Positions 48,601-62,769 of a stretch of DNA of 64,000 bases are shown here, one piece after another. Position 1 is the stretch's first letter, and every line of letters starts with the position of its first letter. This DNA comes from Numida meleagris (lineage: Eukaryota > Chordata > Aves > Galliformes > Numididae). Below the pieces are notes generated by a model. The model did not search any database. It had not been told where the DNA came from and saw only the letters and a program-made list of their open reading frames with translations. Both the position numbers and the translations under genes were made by a program. Where the stretch lies: positions 27,534,133 through 27,598,132 of the forward strand of contig NC_034412.1 of assembly GCF_002078875.1 (NCBI RefSeq). Direction: 5' to 3'.

Positions 48601-51600
48601 GCCAAAATATTTCTGTCAAGGCACCTTTCACTTTAGAAAATATAGTTCTGTTAGCATGGAAATATTAATTTTGACAGTTACAAAGTTTCATTATATAAGT
48701 AAAAGCTCTTCTAATAATGCTTTAATATTTCACATAAATCTTGGTTTAAAGCAACTAAATTTATTTTAGGAATTTTGTCAGTTTCTATATTTTGCTGAAT
48801 CAAAATAGACTTTTTAGTAGACTTTATACTTTGAAACCTCCAAATAGAAGACCTTTTGCACAATAAATCAGCATTTTTTTCCAATTTGAAAACAATCCGA
48901 TTAAAGAAGTCATAGGTTTGTCATAGATTCCAAATTGAAATAACACCACCATAACCTTCCAGCTAATGTGATGTCTACACTTCTGTAATTATGATTGTCC
49001 ACTAGTCTATCTTGGTCAGAATTCGAGCAAGAAAATATGATTCTTTCAAACAAAAAAAAATAACATCTGTCTAAGTATGACTTTATGCTGTTTCACTACC
49101 TACAGATATTAACTTGCTTCTAAGTAGTCAGGAAGGCATCATAATTCAATCCACGGTATACACACACAGTTCGTTATATTCAGTTTTGTACCAAGAGGAA
49201 GAATAAATTAGAATCTGCAACAAGACTTAGCTGTATGGTTCATCTACAATTGCTATTATTTGGATACCAATTTCTGCAGTATTAAGCAGGAAAGTGAGAG
49301 CTGACTGAAACTTTTTAATGTATTCAAACTCAATTCTTTAGAAAGCTTGAAAACCACAACATATATTGTTTCATATATTATGTTCTCTGTTGTATAATGT
49401 GTTAAACTCCCAGTAGCTACCAAAGTTGTCATACACTAGAAAACTTCAGATAAAATCCTAGAGGTGTTGTGACTCTGTTGTCATTGGAACTTATGCTGGT
49501 GATTTCACCTAAAAAAAAAAACCTATCAATTAGGTATAACTGTTGCTTAAAACCCACTCCAGTGCATCCTCCTTGTTTTTCTGTTTGCTTGTTTTGTTCT
49601 GTTTCTTCTCTGCCCCTCATTAGAGTCCAAGTAAATACTGGCCAGTATCTGCTTGGTTATTATACGTAATACCACGGTTTCTATTTTCAAAGTCACACAG
49701 AAAAACATGAATTAGCAATTCACTTGAATTACAGATAGTTGTTCACTTACTGATATCACAGTTAGTCAAGGCACTCTCAACTATCACAGTTTTTGAGAAC
49801 TTCACATACATTGGTAAAACATTACAGCAACTGTGAAATAGATAAGGTTAATTAGTAGACCTGGCCACGACAATTAGAGAATGACAGACTCAAATATAAG
49901 AATTAGAGCAGCTGTCTAGGGTAAAAGAAAGCAAAGTGCTCTCAAGTTTTTGCTGATGAAAGAGTTCCCTGGTAGTCAGATGATTTGATCAATACCATTT
50001 CATTTCATGAGAAAGATATCATTTTTGTCTCAAAATGATGTTTCAACAATTATTTTCACAATACGATTCCAGCCTTAGCAATCACCTCTGATTTTGGCTG
50101 TCTTGTCTCTTACAAAAGGAGAACAAGAAAAAGGATCAAGAAATGAAATTATTTCTCCAAGGTCACCCAGGACTTCGATGACAGGTACTGGTTCATGCAT
50201 CAACAAGGCCATTCTTGATATGGTAGCTACTTCTTAGAGCTAAATAAACTGGGGCATTGTTTAGCTGCCTTTTATATCAATAAAATATATCTAATTTGGA
50301 ACTGCTATTCTAATTTGTAATTAGTTTGTATTTTTAACCAAATACAACCAGCTTCTGAAAAATTAAAAAAAAATTAAAAAATATTCCAGACCATACTATA
50401 GCAAGAACAGCAGCTCAGTGTCATTCTGCACCGTCACAGAGACAGAAAATCTTGATTTTATTACATGAAGATCTGATTAGGGCCATTCTTCCAGTTTCTG
50501 TAGTACACTACACAGATACTATAGCAAAGCTCTTTGCAAAAGCGAAATTTGCTAATTTACTCATTTTAGTAATTATACTACTCCTGCTCTGGAGTCACTT
50601 TTTATCTTTGCACATCTGCACACTAGTCAACATTTTATCTCACATACTACAGCCTAGTGCATGGTCTGGCACCAACCCACTTGCTCAAGATGTTTGGTCT
50701 GCACAAATCTGCAGTTACTTCTGCATCAACCAAACCCTTTTATGAGTCACCACTATCTTATATTCCTGATATAATCTGATGTCGTCCTCCAAATTTCTGA
50801 GCAAGGAAAATTTTTGTGATTTTAAGTGTAGAGCAAAGGTTTGTTTTCAGCATAAAATGGAGGCTATTTTTGTGTTGCTTTCTATGAAGCATTCAAAAGC
50901 AAGGAGTAGTTGTTATTCATAGGAATCCAACTCTCAGCACGTGAATTTGTATTTTAGCATTATGTTAATGCAAACAGCAGGTAGCTTCCAGATACATTAG
51001 AGTCTAAGTGAAGATTTAGATACCTAATTTTAAGCATCAAGACTGGAAGAATAACCATCCCTGTTCTACTTGAGCTCTTCCAACAGTGTTTGTTTTGATT
51101 AGATACATGTAAAATAATTAGAAAACTCTCAATATGAATGTTTAGCTGTATTTTGGAACACCTTATCATATTCTATTTTGTCTTGCTTCATATAGCTCAA
51201 AATTTCTTGCTAGCGTTAGCTGCTGTGCTTTTTGTTTCAAAGCTGAGTTTTCCATTATCTTTTGTGCATCTTTCATCAAACACAAAACAGGGGAGAAACT
51301 ACATATCTGTCATATGCAGTGTTCTGCATAGTAAATGTAGAAGTGTGATCTGTGGTATTGAAAAAAATTAACTCATGGAGCAATCTGTAGAACACTGAAT
51401 ATTCACTCTATGCTGTTTTCCTCCCTTCCTCTCATGACTCAGAATGTGAGCCGCGTGTATAAAAGAACCTTATGTAGAGCTGTAAAATGCCACTGAGCAA
51501 TTCAGATCAGAAACTTTAGAAAAGTACTCTCCTGAGCAATGTGGGAGTTTCAGATTTAATTCCCTATCCCAACGTAATCCTTTTTTATTCCAGATGAAAA

Positions 51601-53748
51601 ACTGAAGTTGTTTCCTTTTCAGAACTTGACATGTACTTAAAATGAATCATCTAATTGCATATTCTTTCCTTACAGAACATGACTAATTCTGATTTTGTAA
51701 GCTGTGGCTAACTGAAGAGTTAATGAAGTTTTTGATCTATTTATCTCTCAGCTATGTTAAAACAGTGCTATGAAAAACATTATTGACTTTGATGGTGTCT
51801 TGGTAACAAACATTAAATAATTCAAGTTTTAATAAATTCAACAACTATTGAAAGCAATGCATTTTCAGAATACTGAAGAGCAATCACTGATAGAATTGTC
51901 TTAGTTGAATGGTCTTTATTCTGCTTAATAACCATGTTTTGTTTTGGTTTTTTTCCAATTTCAGTACAAACCTCAGTTATACCTGTCCTGATTTCACCTC
52001 CTCAGGTTCCTCTTGAACCCTTTTATAAAGAGTTCTTTCGAGTTTTGTTAAGTAGCAAGTATTCTATCTTTCTCCAGAAGCTTTAATGCTGTTATCATGG
52101 CAGCACCCCCTGCCCAGCTGCACTAGTTATCAGCATCACTGAGTTTTTGTCCACTTTCTCTTCTAAAAAGCAAATGTATGGGAATGCTCCTTGAAATATA
52201 TATTCTGAAGGATAATAAACATTTTCAGTGGAACATCAGCAAGTGGAATATTTGATTTCTTAAAAACAATTACAGTTATTTCCATTATGGTCGGTAAACC
52301 ACACTGACAAAATCACGCTGAAATAGATATTTACTTATCCAACAAGAATTTAGATCAAGTGAATATTACTAAAACTACTAAACAAGAAGATCTAGATTAA
52401 CCCTTAAGGAGGTACCAAAACTGTGAACAACACAAAAACTTCGTCTACACTCAACATCAGAAAGCATTAGAGAGAAATGCAAGGCAGCACTCAAACTGAT
52501 CTGCAGTGAACATTAATGTGGCTAGAACACCCATGAAAGGGACATCTCTTCTGATAGTAATGGCTTAAGACATGGTTATATTTCACGAGTTGTGTTAGTC
52601 CTACTGAGATATCCAAAAACTTTTAAGGAGATTTTAGTCTGAATTGAGAACAGAGTGCTTGCAGAAACTCTTCAGCACTGTTTTACAGAAAAAAAAGTGG
52701 CATGAGAATGTAGAACTCTAATCTCACTCATATTCTTCAACAATAGCAGATATTCCTAAAGTATCACTGACAACAAAAAGACAGGCATGTCTAGCAGTTA
52801 TCAAGGATCCACCAAATACTTCAATACGAATACTTTTTATTTTTCATCTATTTTAGATGGAAAATAAAGAGAGAAACAAACCACCACAGCAAGCGGAAGA
52901 AGTATGTTTAATCACTGCATTGTGTGCATAGTTTTGACTGTTCTGAGTTGCACACCTCCATTACGTTTGCTAGACTGGTGTTTTGTAGCTAAGGTAGCTG
53001 AGGTATTGTCACTATGATCTAAGTTCTGTAGCTTTGTTAATGTGTTACCCAGAGATCAAATTAAAGGAAAACTGACTCTTTCCTTTCTCACGTTAGTCCC
53101 TATGGTAGCAACACTGAAAAAGCAAAGGTCTGAGAAAGGAGCAATAGGAGGTCAATACAGCTGGTTAAGTAAGTAAACTTCCTAAGATGATAACACAGCT
53201 TACTGAACTTACCCATCTTGCTCTTGAAACAGTTCCTTTACAACCACAAATTTGCCTATGATATCATAGCTCTCTGATGGACACTCATCTTTTAGCTATG
53301 AATAGACCAAAATCTTTGATTATCAATTATTCTTTATGAAATATGAACCCTCTCTGGTGTCAGTTTGATTTAAGATTGATACTTTTTTGTATCTTTCTGG
53401 TTTCTAGTACAGCTACGTGGAAACTAATTTGAGAAAGAAGCTGGACAGTTTAATTTTATATGAGAATATAAAATTTCAACCCTTAGATTACATAACTTGC
53501 TTCAAATTTGCTAATGTTTAAATATCCTTAAGCAAATTAACTTCAGAGTTAAAACAAAGTAATATAAAACTTTCGTCAGATAACAGGAAGGTCGGATTTA
53601 CAGTCTCTCAGCTTCAGCAACATCATTCATTTTCCTGACCCTTATGAGTGTATTTGTTATCTGGTAACAGAGAAATCGCTAAATCAAAAAACCTATGAAA
53701 AAGAATTTTTTTTCCACATCCATACCCAGGAGTATTGTACCTTGATAC

Positions 53749-53815
53749 CTACAGGCTTGGGGTTTTTTGTCTTGTTTTGGTTTGCTGTTTTTTTTTTGTT
53801 GTTTTTTTTTTTAAC
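53749..53815. repeat. T/G-rich low-complexity tract
   Basis: Runs of T interrupted by G (GTCTTGTTTTGGTTTGCTG, then T10, GTTG, T12). Simple sequence. Confidence 0.85.
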
Positions 53816-56800
53816 TGCTTTCCTTACAGAAATGCTTAATCGTGTTTTAATCTGACATATTATTAGATGTACCATTATCATATTGAGGATGTTTCAATTG
53901 TAAAGTTCATATGTAAAAGCACCACTTAATTTTACTAAGTTTAACTTGGTGTTTTTCAATTGGATCAGTCATATCTTCTTCTATGAGAACACTTACAAGT
54001 TGCTGTTTTGAGTGTCTCCATCAACCTTCCCTCTTGTTAAGATCTTTTTTTTTTTTTTTAATCAAAACAGTTATATGCCTCTTATCCTGTATTTTTAAAT
54101 TCCCTTCAATCTTGTTAAATCCTGTGCAAGAGAGTATAATGGCCAGATGATTCAGTGGTTCCCATCTGTACAGCAAAAGCTTTGGTAGCATCAGTGAGGA
54201 TTTCTATCTAAAATCCTCTCATTTACGCAAGATTATTGTGCAGTCTATCTGGGAGACTATGAAATCATAATTCTCCCAAATTCAGAGGAAAAAAAATCTC
54301 ATATATTCAGAAGAGCAGAATTTCACCCATTCTGAGCCTTGCTTTGCCCCTCTTATGAAACAAAGGCATTCTAATTTAAAAGATATAATTTATAATTCCT
54401 TTAATGGAAAATTCTGTCTTTTCATTTTCTAATCCTGTCCTGTATCAGTAAAGAAGTAGGATAAATTGAGATTCTATGTATTTCTTCCAAAAAGGGTTTA
54501 TTCTGATAGTGTTAATCTTTTCTGTCCTTTACTCTTCTGAAACATGCACTTGATGTTCCTTGAATACACACACTAACTTCGCTCCTTCGTTTCCCTTCAT
54601 TTTATTGAATGCAGTTGACCACAAAACAATGCTGTTATTTCAGGAGGCACAGACTTTTCAACATTATGTTATTCATCAGATTTAAATGTACAACTTCCAA
54701 ACATCATGTTTTCATTTTCCATTACAAATTTTAGCTCCTCAAAGACCTACATTTGTTTTTCTTTGCTTTCCTTTTTATGGTATTATTTGTGCTCATAAAC
54801 GATCCCTGCCATGATAAAAACTATGATTAGGTTAGCATTTTTCAGCCTCAAGGCAGTTTTGAATAATGATGAGAATTGTGCTACTTGGAAACCTAAGAAT
54901 AAGTACTGCTGCTTTCATTTGATCTTATATATTACCTACACTCTAGAAAAGGAAAAGGTAACCATTTGTTTTCTGCTACCAATCCCTCTGCAACACAGTC
55001 GAAGTTTAGACGTGGTAAACTTGCAATAAAGTACATCTTAACTGAGGTTTTAACTTGGTGGCATCCACATGATCAGCATGATCTGCATGATTCTCCATGG
55101 AGGATGCAGCTTTGGGACGTGAGGCCCAGCAGACTTTCCTCACCTTGCTCTGCTTTCTCCTGACAAGTCCCACGTGCTCACAAGCTGCAGACTCTTCCCA
55201 GAAGCTCATCTCTTCAAAACCACAGCCGTTCCTAAGGGGATCTTTATATACTGTGCCAAAAATATTAACATTATCAGGAAAAAGTTGGCAGGCTTCTGCT
55301 CTTTGTTATGACTTCTGCCAAAAAAGTAGTACTTGCAAAGGCTTTCTGCCTCAGCACTCTTTTCTTAGCTATGAATTCATGTTCAAGTAGGCACAAGCAT
55401 GCTAAAGAAGCTGAATTATGATACCAGGGAAAGAAAAATTTAGCAGAGAGAATATTAGAAAACAGTAAACCACGTTTAAACTTGGGAAATGAAACTGTAA
55501 GTTGAGCTCCTACCTAAAGAGAAAGATGGGTATATAGGTAATTACATGTCGCAAAGAGAGGAAACACTAGTATAATTTCTAAAATGTGAAATGACTCAGG
55601 AAGAAATTTAACAGAAGAGTACAGTTCCAATAATAAATACATATAAATGTTTCTTGAATAGAAGAATAAATTGAGTTTATTCAACAAACCAAACAGAATG
55701 GTATAAAGCTATACTATACAGTAGCTGCTTAGTAAAGCTGACACACTGAAACCAATGGAGGATTGAAAATCAACAGGTTGGAACTAAAGAAAAATAATGT
55801 CTACAAATATGCTGTTGTCTTAGTCTAAGCCTGCATCCATCAGCTCCCATCCACATCTTCTGTCTAGTCTTTAAAACCAGATTATAAACACTTTTTAAAA
55901 TACATTTTTGAGTTGCTATGTTGACTCTTACAACATCAGACTGTACAGCCAAGATGGATTTTTCTAGTTTACGTAACCTTTGTTGATCCCTCAGTGATTG
56001 ACAATGAATATTTGAGGTTTTGCATCATGCCTAGGGAAATGAGTTAGCTAATTTAATGGATACATATCTAGCCCAGCAATGTCTATACCAATGTTACATT
56101 CACATTCAAGACAGTAAGTGCAAACAGGATGGTACAACTAGTTAATAGCAACACCAGCTTTAATAGCACTATTGACATTATTGCTGAAGTGAGCCCTTGG
56201 CTCACTCCCACCTCACATACACACAAACACAGCCACAACAGTGACAAAGGCTTCGTTTTGGCTGAGCTATTCTTTCACGCTTAGTATCACTCTACCAAAA
56301 CGCACGGGAGCAAGAGAGTACTATGTTCTATTTAATATCAAATATTACAAAATCATATAGAAAAGGGCAAGCTGGGTAGCATAGCCAGCTACGTCTACAG
56401 ATTTTTTAAACATTTTTTGAATCAGTACTTGAGCTTTGGAGTCCTGCAAGACTCTCTGCATTCAATTAAGATACACAGACCCAAAATAAAAACACTGCCT
56501 GCCATGGTTCAGTGCAGTTCTCATTTTCAAGCTTCTGTATGCAATAAAGATTATACATTATCATCATTAAGCCAATTCAAAGCATTTTTTAAGGATCTCA
56601 AATGCTTCCACTGATACAAAAGGTCCCCAAGCACATTCCTGAACCATTACTTTTGCTGTTTTGAAGATGACTGCCAAAAACACAACAGGAGAGATAAAAG
56701 AAAAAAGAAATGGAATTTTAAAACTACTCATAAAAGCAGCATCAAGATCAGAATGCTTTTTGCAAAAATACTGGCTTTTACTAATTTTTTTAATATGTAT

Positions 56801-59800
56801 ATATGTAAATACACTCACACTGTATGCATGCATCTTCATATACAGCTCTGTGTCAAGACTAATGAGTGAAACCTCAATTCAAGATTTTTCAAGCTGAAAT
56901 TTTGTAATATTCATTTATTATTCTTATTTCTTTCTCAATGACAAGTTTATTTTTGTTGTTCAGATCTCATTAAACATCCTTTAAAGTAACTAAGATATCT
57001 GCCATTGTACTTGAAGACAAATATTAGGATATAATGTGAGCTTAATTCTAATTGCTACATTTAGGGAAGTTAGTATCTTGACAGTTCTTGTAGAGGAACC
57101 TTGGCTACGGTGTACATAAACATCCATAACTAAGACTGCCATTCCATCACCACCCAGCCACCATTAATAACTTCCTGAACACTTCACTTTACCTATTCTA
57201 CTTACTCATTAACACTGTATTTTTTTCATACATCCATATGCAATAATAATGAACAGTGACAGAACAAGCTTGACAGGAGAGCTGGCTGGTATGGGAAATA
57301 TTCTCTGACATAATAAAACACAAGACTTCAGTCGCTCAGAGCTCTTAAACTTGATACTGTTTCCAGTTTCTCTACTGCACTGAGTCTTTGTTAGTGCAAA
57401 CAAGAGAGTATTTTATACTTCTCCATTCTCTGCACAGTTTTTTTCAAGAGAATAAAATTAATTTTGGTCAGTGCCTAAGGCCTCAATCTCAGTCCTTTTA
57501 AAATTACCCAGTGTTTTTCGTTTCACTTGAAGGGGAACATTTGACTAAACAACGTGTAAATGATGTAGAAGCCAATCAAGGATAAAGTCTGTTTATTCCA
57601 TTGGTAACTAAAAAGAACTACAAACCAAAAACTTACATGTGCTTTTCTTAACTGTAAGACAAAAATCAAGCTTTTGGCTTAGTGCTATTCCTCATTTGTG
57701 TAATGATATGCCTTTTGGTGAGAGCATATTGGTGAAAGTAAAGGATTTGTGCATAAAGAGTAAACACAAGAACAGAAGAGATAAAGGGAACTAGAAGATG
57801 TGCAGATGTTTCCTGTTTCACACCAGCTCCCATGCCCCTTGATTGTCCAACTGAATATTTGCACTTGTAATACATTTTTGTACTTGCTTTCATAATGCAT
57901 TTCTTGATCAAACAAACTGATTTCTGCCAAGGAGCAGCAAGACATGATAAGGCAGTTTATTAAGGACAACACCTAAGATTCCTATCATCCTGGATAGCTC
58001 TCCAGTTTCCTCTCAGCATCCTTTCACCTTTTAACATCACTTACTCAGGCCGTCCTATACCCTAAGAACATTGATAAAGAATAAAACACACACTTGGTGA
58101 GAAAAATGTCTTTTTTGGCTCATTTAAAAATGACTCCCACCCTTCCTCCCCTCCTAACCCCCCCAAAAAAAAAAACAACACAAAAAAAAAAAAACACCAC
58201 CACACCATGAAATGACAAACCAAAGTAACAAGATAATCACAGGTCAATACTGCACTGACTTATTGAAATATACTCCTTCCTCTGACTTTATTTGAGGAGT
58301 TCCACACTTTCACCTCAGTCACTATGACAAAATAAAGCTGATTCTTCTGAATGTAAAGCATGACTACCTCATAATAGTTAATAAACAAAGATCATGCATA
58401 AGCTTATGAGCATAATGGAAGGTAATAGTGGACAGTGCATCCTCTATTATAGATGCTTACACTTGCAATATATACTTCTATACACAGATAATCTGTTTTA
58501 CAAATCATAAATGGATTTATAAATACATATATTTATGGATATATATTTAGAAATATATATGGATGTATGCACATGCATATGTATTTTATTCCACGTGAAG
58601 ATAAATGTGTTTGTTCTGCAGTCTGAATAAGAATGAAGATTAAGCATTGCAAAAATTCATGCCATAACCTACCAGTCAAAACAGTTCATGGTATATCTTC
58701 CATAAAGAGATGAGCAATTGCATTTTAAAATTCAAAAAACATTAATCAAACAAAAACCACCAAATAAACCACTTGAAGGAAATGATCAAAAATTACCTCA
58801 GGAAAATAATCAACCGCAATTATTCATAATAAAGCCATTTTAAAAATACAGTTTGTATAAGAACAGTATGAAAACATACTGGTTTTTAATATGAGATCAG
58901 AGGCATTTCTGTTGCAGCAGAATTTAACTTGAAATAAATTGTACTAATTTTCCCTGAGTAAATCTGGTATTGCTTACCTCAGTATATATTCCTTTGTGCA
59001 AATGCTTGATGGTTTCTAGCCATATATAGCAAACCACGTTGTGTTTTCCTTTTGAAAGTGATGGATGACTTAGCTCTGTTAAGAGTACATGAAGGTCTAC
59101 ACGATTTCCTTGAAGAAAACTTAGGTGCAAGACCATGTTACCTTTATTTTCCATTTAGTATATAAACCCTAGTCAGTGACAAATTTCCCATTGTTTCCTC
59201 TTCACACCAGTTTGATTGCTCAGCAAGCTTCTATATAATTTCTTAAAGTACTTAATTTTTTTTTTTTTTTAAACTTTGGATCTCTTAAGCTTCCTTTACT
59301 ACCATCTACCAGATTCAAAAATTACCCTTTACTTTCTTTATTATGTTGAGAAGACTAACATTTTGCATAAAATCATAATTAGTATAAATAAAGGAAGACT
59401 TTGTAAAGCCAATCTGTGAAACATAGGACTGGAGGTAAAACATGAGTTTAAATGCTGTCAGTAACAAACGAAATATTTAAGTTGCCTGATTAAGAGAAAA
59501 ACTGCTATGCAAAAAAGTCAGTGATTTCTTGCTCCTTTTAATTGATTGAATACATACTTACAATATATTTTCAAGTATCATATTTGTCTAATTAGGATCT
59601 AATCAATCAAGCTATAATAATTCTCCTCCTGCCCATCTCCAAAGGTCTGTAACAGGCATTAAACAATCATATTCAAGTCAATTGAAACTGATTTTGCAAA
59701 CGAAGTTTCTTGAGGTAGCACGTTAAATGCCTAAGTAAAATCTAAGTGTCACATCCATTGTTTATTTTCCATCTCTGTTTGTAGTTTTATAACTGAATCA

Positions 59801-60118
59801 AAACCTAAATGCCATCCTCCAAAACCAGATAAATAAAAGCAGTCTTCCACAGAACTCCACCTAAAGTGTAGATGTCCTTTGATTAGAGATTAATTGAATT
59901 TACATGTATTGCAAATTATTAGAAGTTGTCTTTATCTTTTTCTTGGCAAACTTTGTTTTGCAACGTGTAAATATCTATTTCAGCAGATCAGTAAGCACTT
60001 TATAGAAACAACCCAACACCCAGCATGTTTCAATGGGGTTGTGCTAGGCCTATTACTGTACTAACTGCATTTGAACGAACTTTTAAAGAACGTTTTAAAG
60101 CATAGTTCTAGAGCTCTT

Positions 60119-60137
60119 GTTTTGTTTTGTTTTGTTT
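60119..60137. repeat. (TTTTG) microsatellite
   Basis: About four units of TTTTG (TGTTTTGTTTTGTTTTGTTT). Confidence 0.85.
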
Positions 60138-61857
60138 ATTCTCACTTAGCTTCCTGACTTAGTTTGAAAGCCTCTGGTGAGAGAGCACTGACTAAAGGGA
60201 ATCTCTGAGGAAGACTGCTTCTCCCACGGGAACAGAGACCAACATGGGATCAGTACACTGATCAAAGCAGCAGCCCACGGGAATCTGAAGCTTCTGCAGT
60301 CTAAAAAATGGTTAGAAGGAGCAGGCCCATAAGGACCCCTCCTGCAGAACAGAAAAAAACACAGTCCTATGGACCAAACTGCAGGCAGGACTGAAAGTTA
60401 GAAAGCCAAGAGCTGACAGAAACCACACCTGAAAGTGAGTGAAAAGCTCTTTAGGAAAAGATGTACAAGCCTTTTTTAAACCTAGTTTTCTATTACCAAA
60501 TCACACCAAATTTTAATATTAAAGCTTTAAAATTGTCTACTTTATAAATAAAGCTAAGCATTTGAGTTTCACCTCCTTTTTGTGATGCTCATAGTCAGGA
60601 AAAATTGCAGATATGTGCTTTAAAGCTCTGGCTGTTACAAGGCCAATCTAAAGAGCAATATTAACAGCAAATTAAAAGAATGAACAAAAATAAATGCGTT
60701 GGTATTAAAACAGACAACAATTTTGCAGACATGTTTAGGAAAAGGTGAGAGGAATTTGTGTAGTTACATACATGGAAGGAAAATGTAAATATGAGAAAGA
60801 CAAAAAGACCTGATGGTACCAGCATATGATATTCTTGTATCGTAATCTCCTGGAAGAAAGAGGGAAACTACAGCTCCTGGGAGGAAATGAAGCGTAGTTC
60901 TAAGTTCACACACAAACCCCCAAGCAGTAGCACATGCAGACTCACACACAAGACTGCATAATCACTTCTTTTCAAGACAGTTGAATTCAGACTACAACAG
61001 AAGTAAATAAATGAATCCCTGGCTGGGGAATAGTAGGGCTAAAAGGCTAAAGGAGAAGATCTTGCTTTGTTTACTATAGCCAAAAAACAGACCAATAGGG
61101 AAGATAACTCATGTCTATTTAAAAAAAAAAGGCCTCAAAAAAAAAAGAAATCAAAGCCAACAATGTTCTGTTCCCATGTAAATGGAAGGATAATACTGGT
61201 GTAAAAAGGAAAGATACTCCCTGGCTATAAATTCAGCTCAAAAAAGCCCTCACTCCAGCAATCTCAGGAGTAACACTTTTAAGGTACATTTAGACCAAGA
61301 AGGCCTCCCAGTCCCATCTACTTTAATATGTTAGCTGGTCACCCTATTAAAGTGACAGTTAAATAGCCTTCACTGGTCTATGAGGGGATCGGCATAATTT
61401 GTTCCTGTATTACTACTTCCTGTGTTTCTGTGCCGGTTTTGGGTCAATTCAATAAAACCAATAATATGCGCTTTTAAGAATCTTTGTAACATTTATTTGA
61501 AAACAATTAAATATAATGTTTAATACTAAATTTTCTTCATGGAATAGAAGTCTTAAATTAATAAACCTTTCAGTTTAGAGGTGTGCTGAAAAACACTAGT
61601 GTCAGAAGCATCAGATCATGCTGTATGAGAAGGAGAAAGTCACAGGTTTTAGGACATGCAAAGAGAAACCACAATGCCAAAATGCATTTTATAACTCACT
61701 TAAAATCAGCTATTTTTTCCCTTTTCTCTTTTTTCACTTCATCTATTTCTATCATAAAAAGTAGCACCAGAATTGAATGGATGCAAGGGGGTTACCCTTC
61801 TCTACTGAAAGGGCCTGGAAACTCTTGAGAACCTACTCACTCCTACCAGACCTGTGC

Positions 61858-62235
61858 AAGGAGAGCTGAGAGAGGTTGGTCTGGGACAAGCTCAGAGGGT
61901 ATGCAATTGCTGTCCCTACCTGCCTACAGGGATTTAGAGAGAGGACAGATCTACCCTCTTCCAGAAGCACTCAGCAAAAGAAGGAAAGGCAACAAGAAGA
62001 AATTACAGCAGAGTGAACTCCAACTAGTTGCAAGAAAAAAAGTTCACAATGAGAGCTGTCAAGTATGGAAGCAGGTTTTCCAGAGAGTCTGGAGACTCAG
62101 GACATCTTTGAGATCTTTGGAGATATCAAAACTTGTCTGGAGAAAGACCTTAGTAATTTGACCAAATTTTGAACAAAGGGTTGGATGCAGTGACATCCCA
62201 AGATCCCTTCCAACCAAGATGACTTCATGATTCTA
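61858..62235 (+). mobile_element. Old CR1 3' part
   Basis: This is a strongly diverged CR1 in plus orientation. Recognisable pieces are AGGAGAGCTGAGAGAGGTTGG, read in part, AACTACCTGCCTACAGGGA-like CTACCTGCCTACAGGGA, AAATTACAGCAGAGTGAAC, TTTGGAGATATCAAAACTTG and CCCTTCCAACCAAGATGACT followed by ATGATTCT. These correspond to the ORF2 C-terminus, the 3' UTR and the tail of old bird CR1. The left edge is uncertain and may extend to about 61790. Confidence 0.75.
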
Positions 62236-62263
62236 AAACTGATCCATGTTTCAGCATCCCTTC

Positions 62264-62764
62264 CGTCATGGTTTTATGATTTTCGGTTATTGGTATTCCA
62301 CAGCATAACATCATGTAGTGTATGTACTTGGTTCTCAGAAGAGATGGACTACTACATTCCCCAGGGGACTTTGCTCCTCTGTTACTGTTTCTGATCAGAG
62401 GGAAAGATAAAAACACGCAGATCACAAGACCTTGCTCTCTTTCCGCCCGTCTCTCGTCCTGGCAGCATCTCACTCCCCAGCTGTCTTATCGTCGGTAGTA
62501 GAGTAAGGCCTACCTTGATTTTTGGACATTCTCTCTCATTGTATTGGATTTATTAGCTTAAATTGTAATTATATTGTATTACAGTGTGTTGTTTTGCATT
62601 CTGATATCTTATGTAGTAAATTAGTTTGTTTCTCCTCAGATTGTTGCCGCTGTTTTGTTTTTAGGCCCATCTCCCTACCCTTTTTCCTTTCCCGGGGCGT
62701 GGGTCTGTGGGTCCCCCGCCCCATTCGTCACGGAACCGGGCTGAACGCCTGTAAACCGTTGACA
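62264..62764 (+). mobile_element. Solo LTR, about 501 bp
   Basis: The 3' end is TTGACA at 62764. The 5' end reads CGTCATGG at 62264, which would be the inverted match TGTCA if its first base has mutated from T. The flanks are CCTTC (62259-62263) and CCTTG (62765-62769), matching at four of five bases, as for an aged 5-bp target duplication. Inside are a TATA-like GATAAAAAC at 62406-62414 and an AGTAAA word at 62615-62620. The 3' part is GC-rich (CCCCCGCCCCATTCGTCACG). No retroviral coding sequence is attached. It sits about 28 bp beyond the end of an old CR1. Confidence 0.68.
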
Positions 62765-62769
62765 CCTTG

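Larger units (their letters stand above)
45642..61857. other. Long 5' flank of FSTL5, no gene seen
   Basis: About 16 kb of AT-rich DNA with no CR1, LTR, exon or RNA gene that I recognise. Low-complexity pieces include a T/G-rich tract at 53749-53815, alternating A/T-rich sequence at 58500-58590, a C7A11 and A12 stretch at 58157-58195, T15 near 59257 and (TTTTG)4 at 60119-60137. A slightly GC-richer patch at 55040-55210 contains CATGATCAG-type 9-mers in tandem. Short open frames are chance-like. Confidence 0.5.

Noticed and set aside
50452..50745. 97-codon open frame with a hydrophobic stretch
   Set aside because: Hydrophobic runs are common in AT-rich chance frames. No homology or splice sites were recognised.
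54960..55390. Possible processed pseudogene
   Set aside because: The open frames on both strands match nothing I know, and I see no poly-A tail or target duplication.
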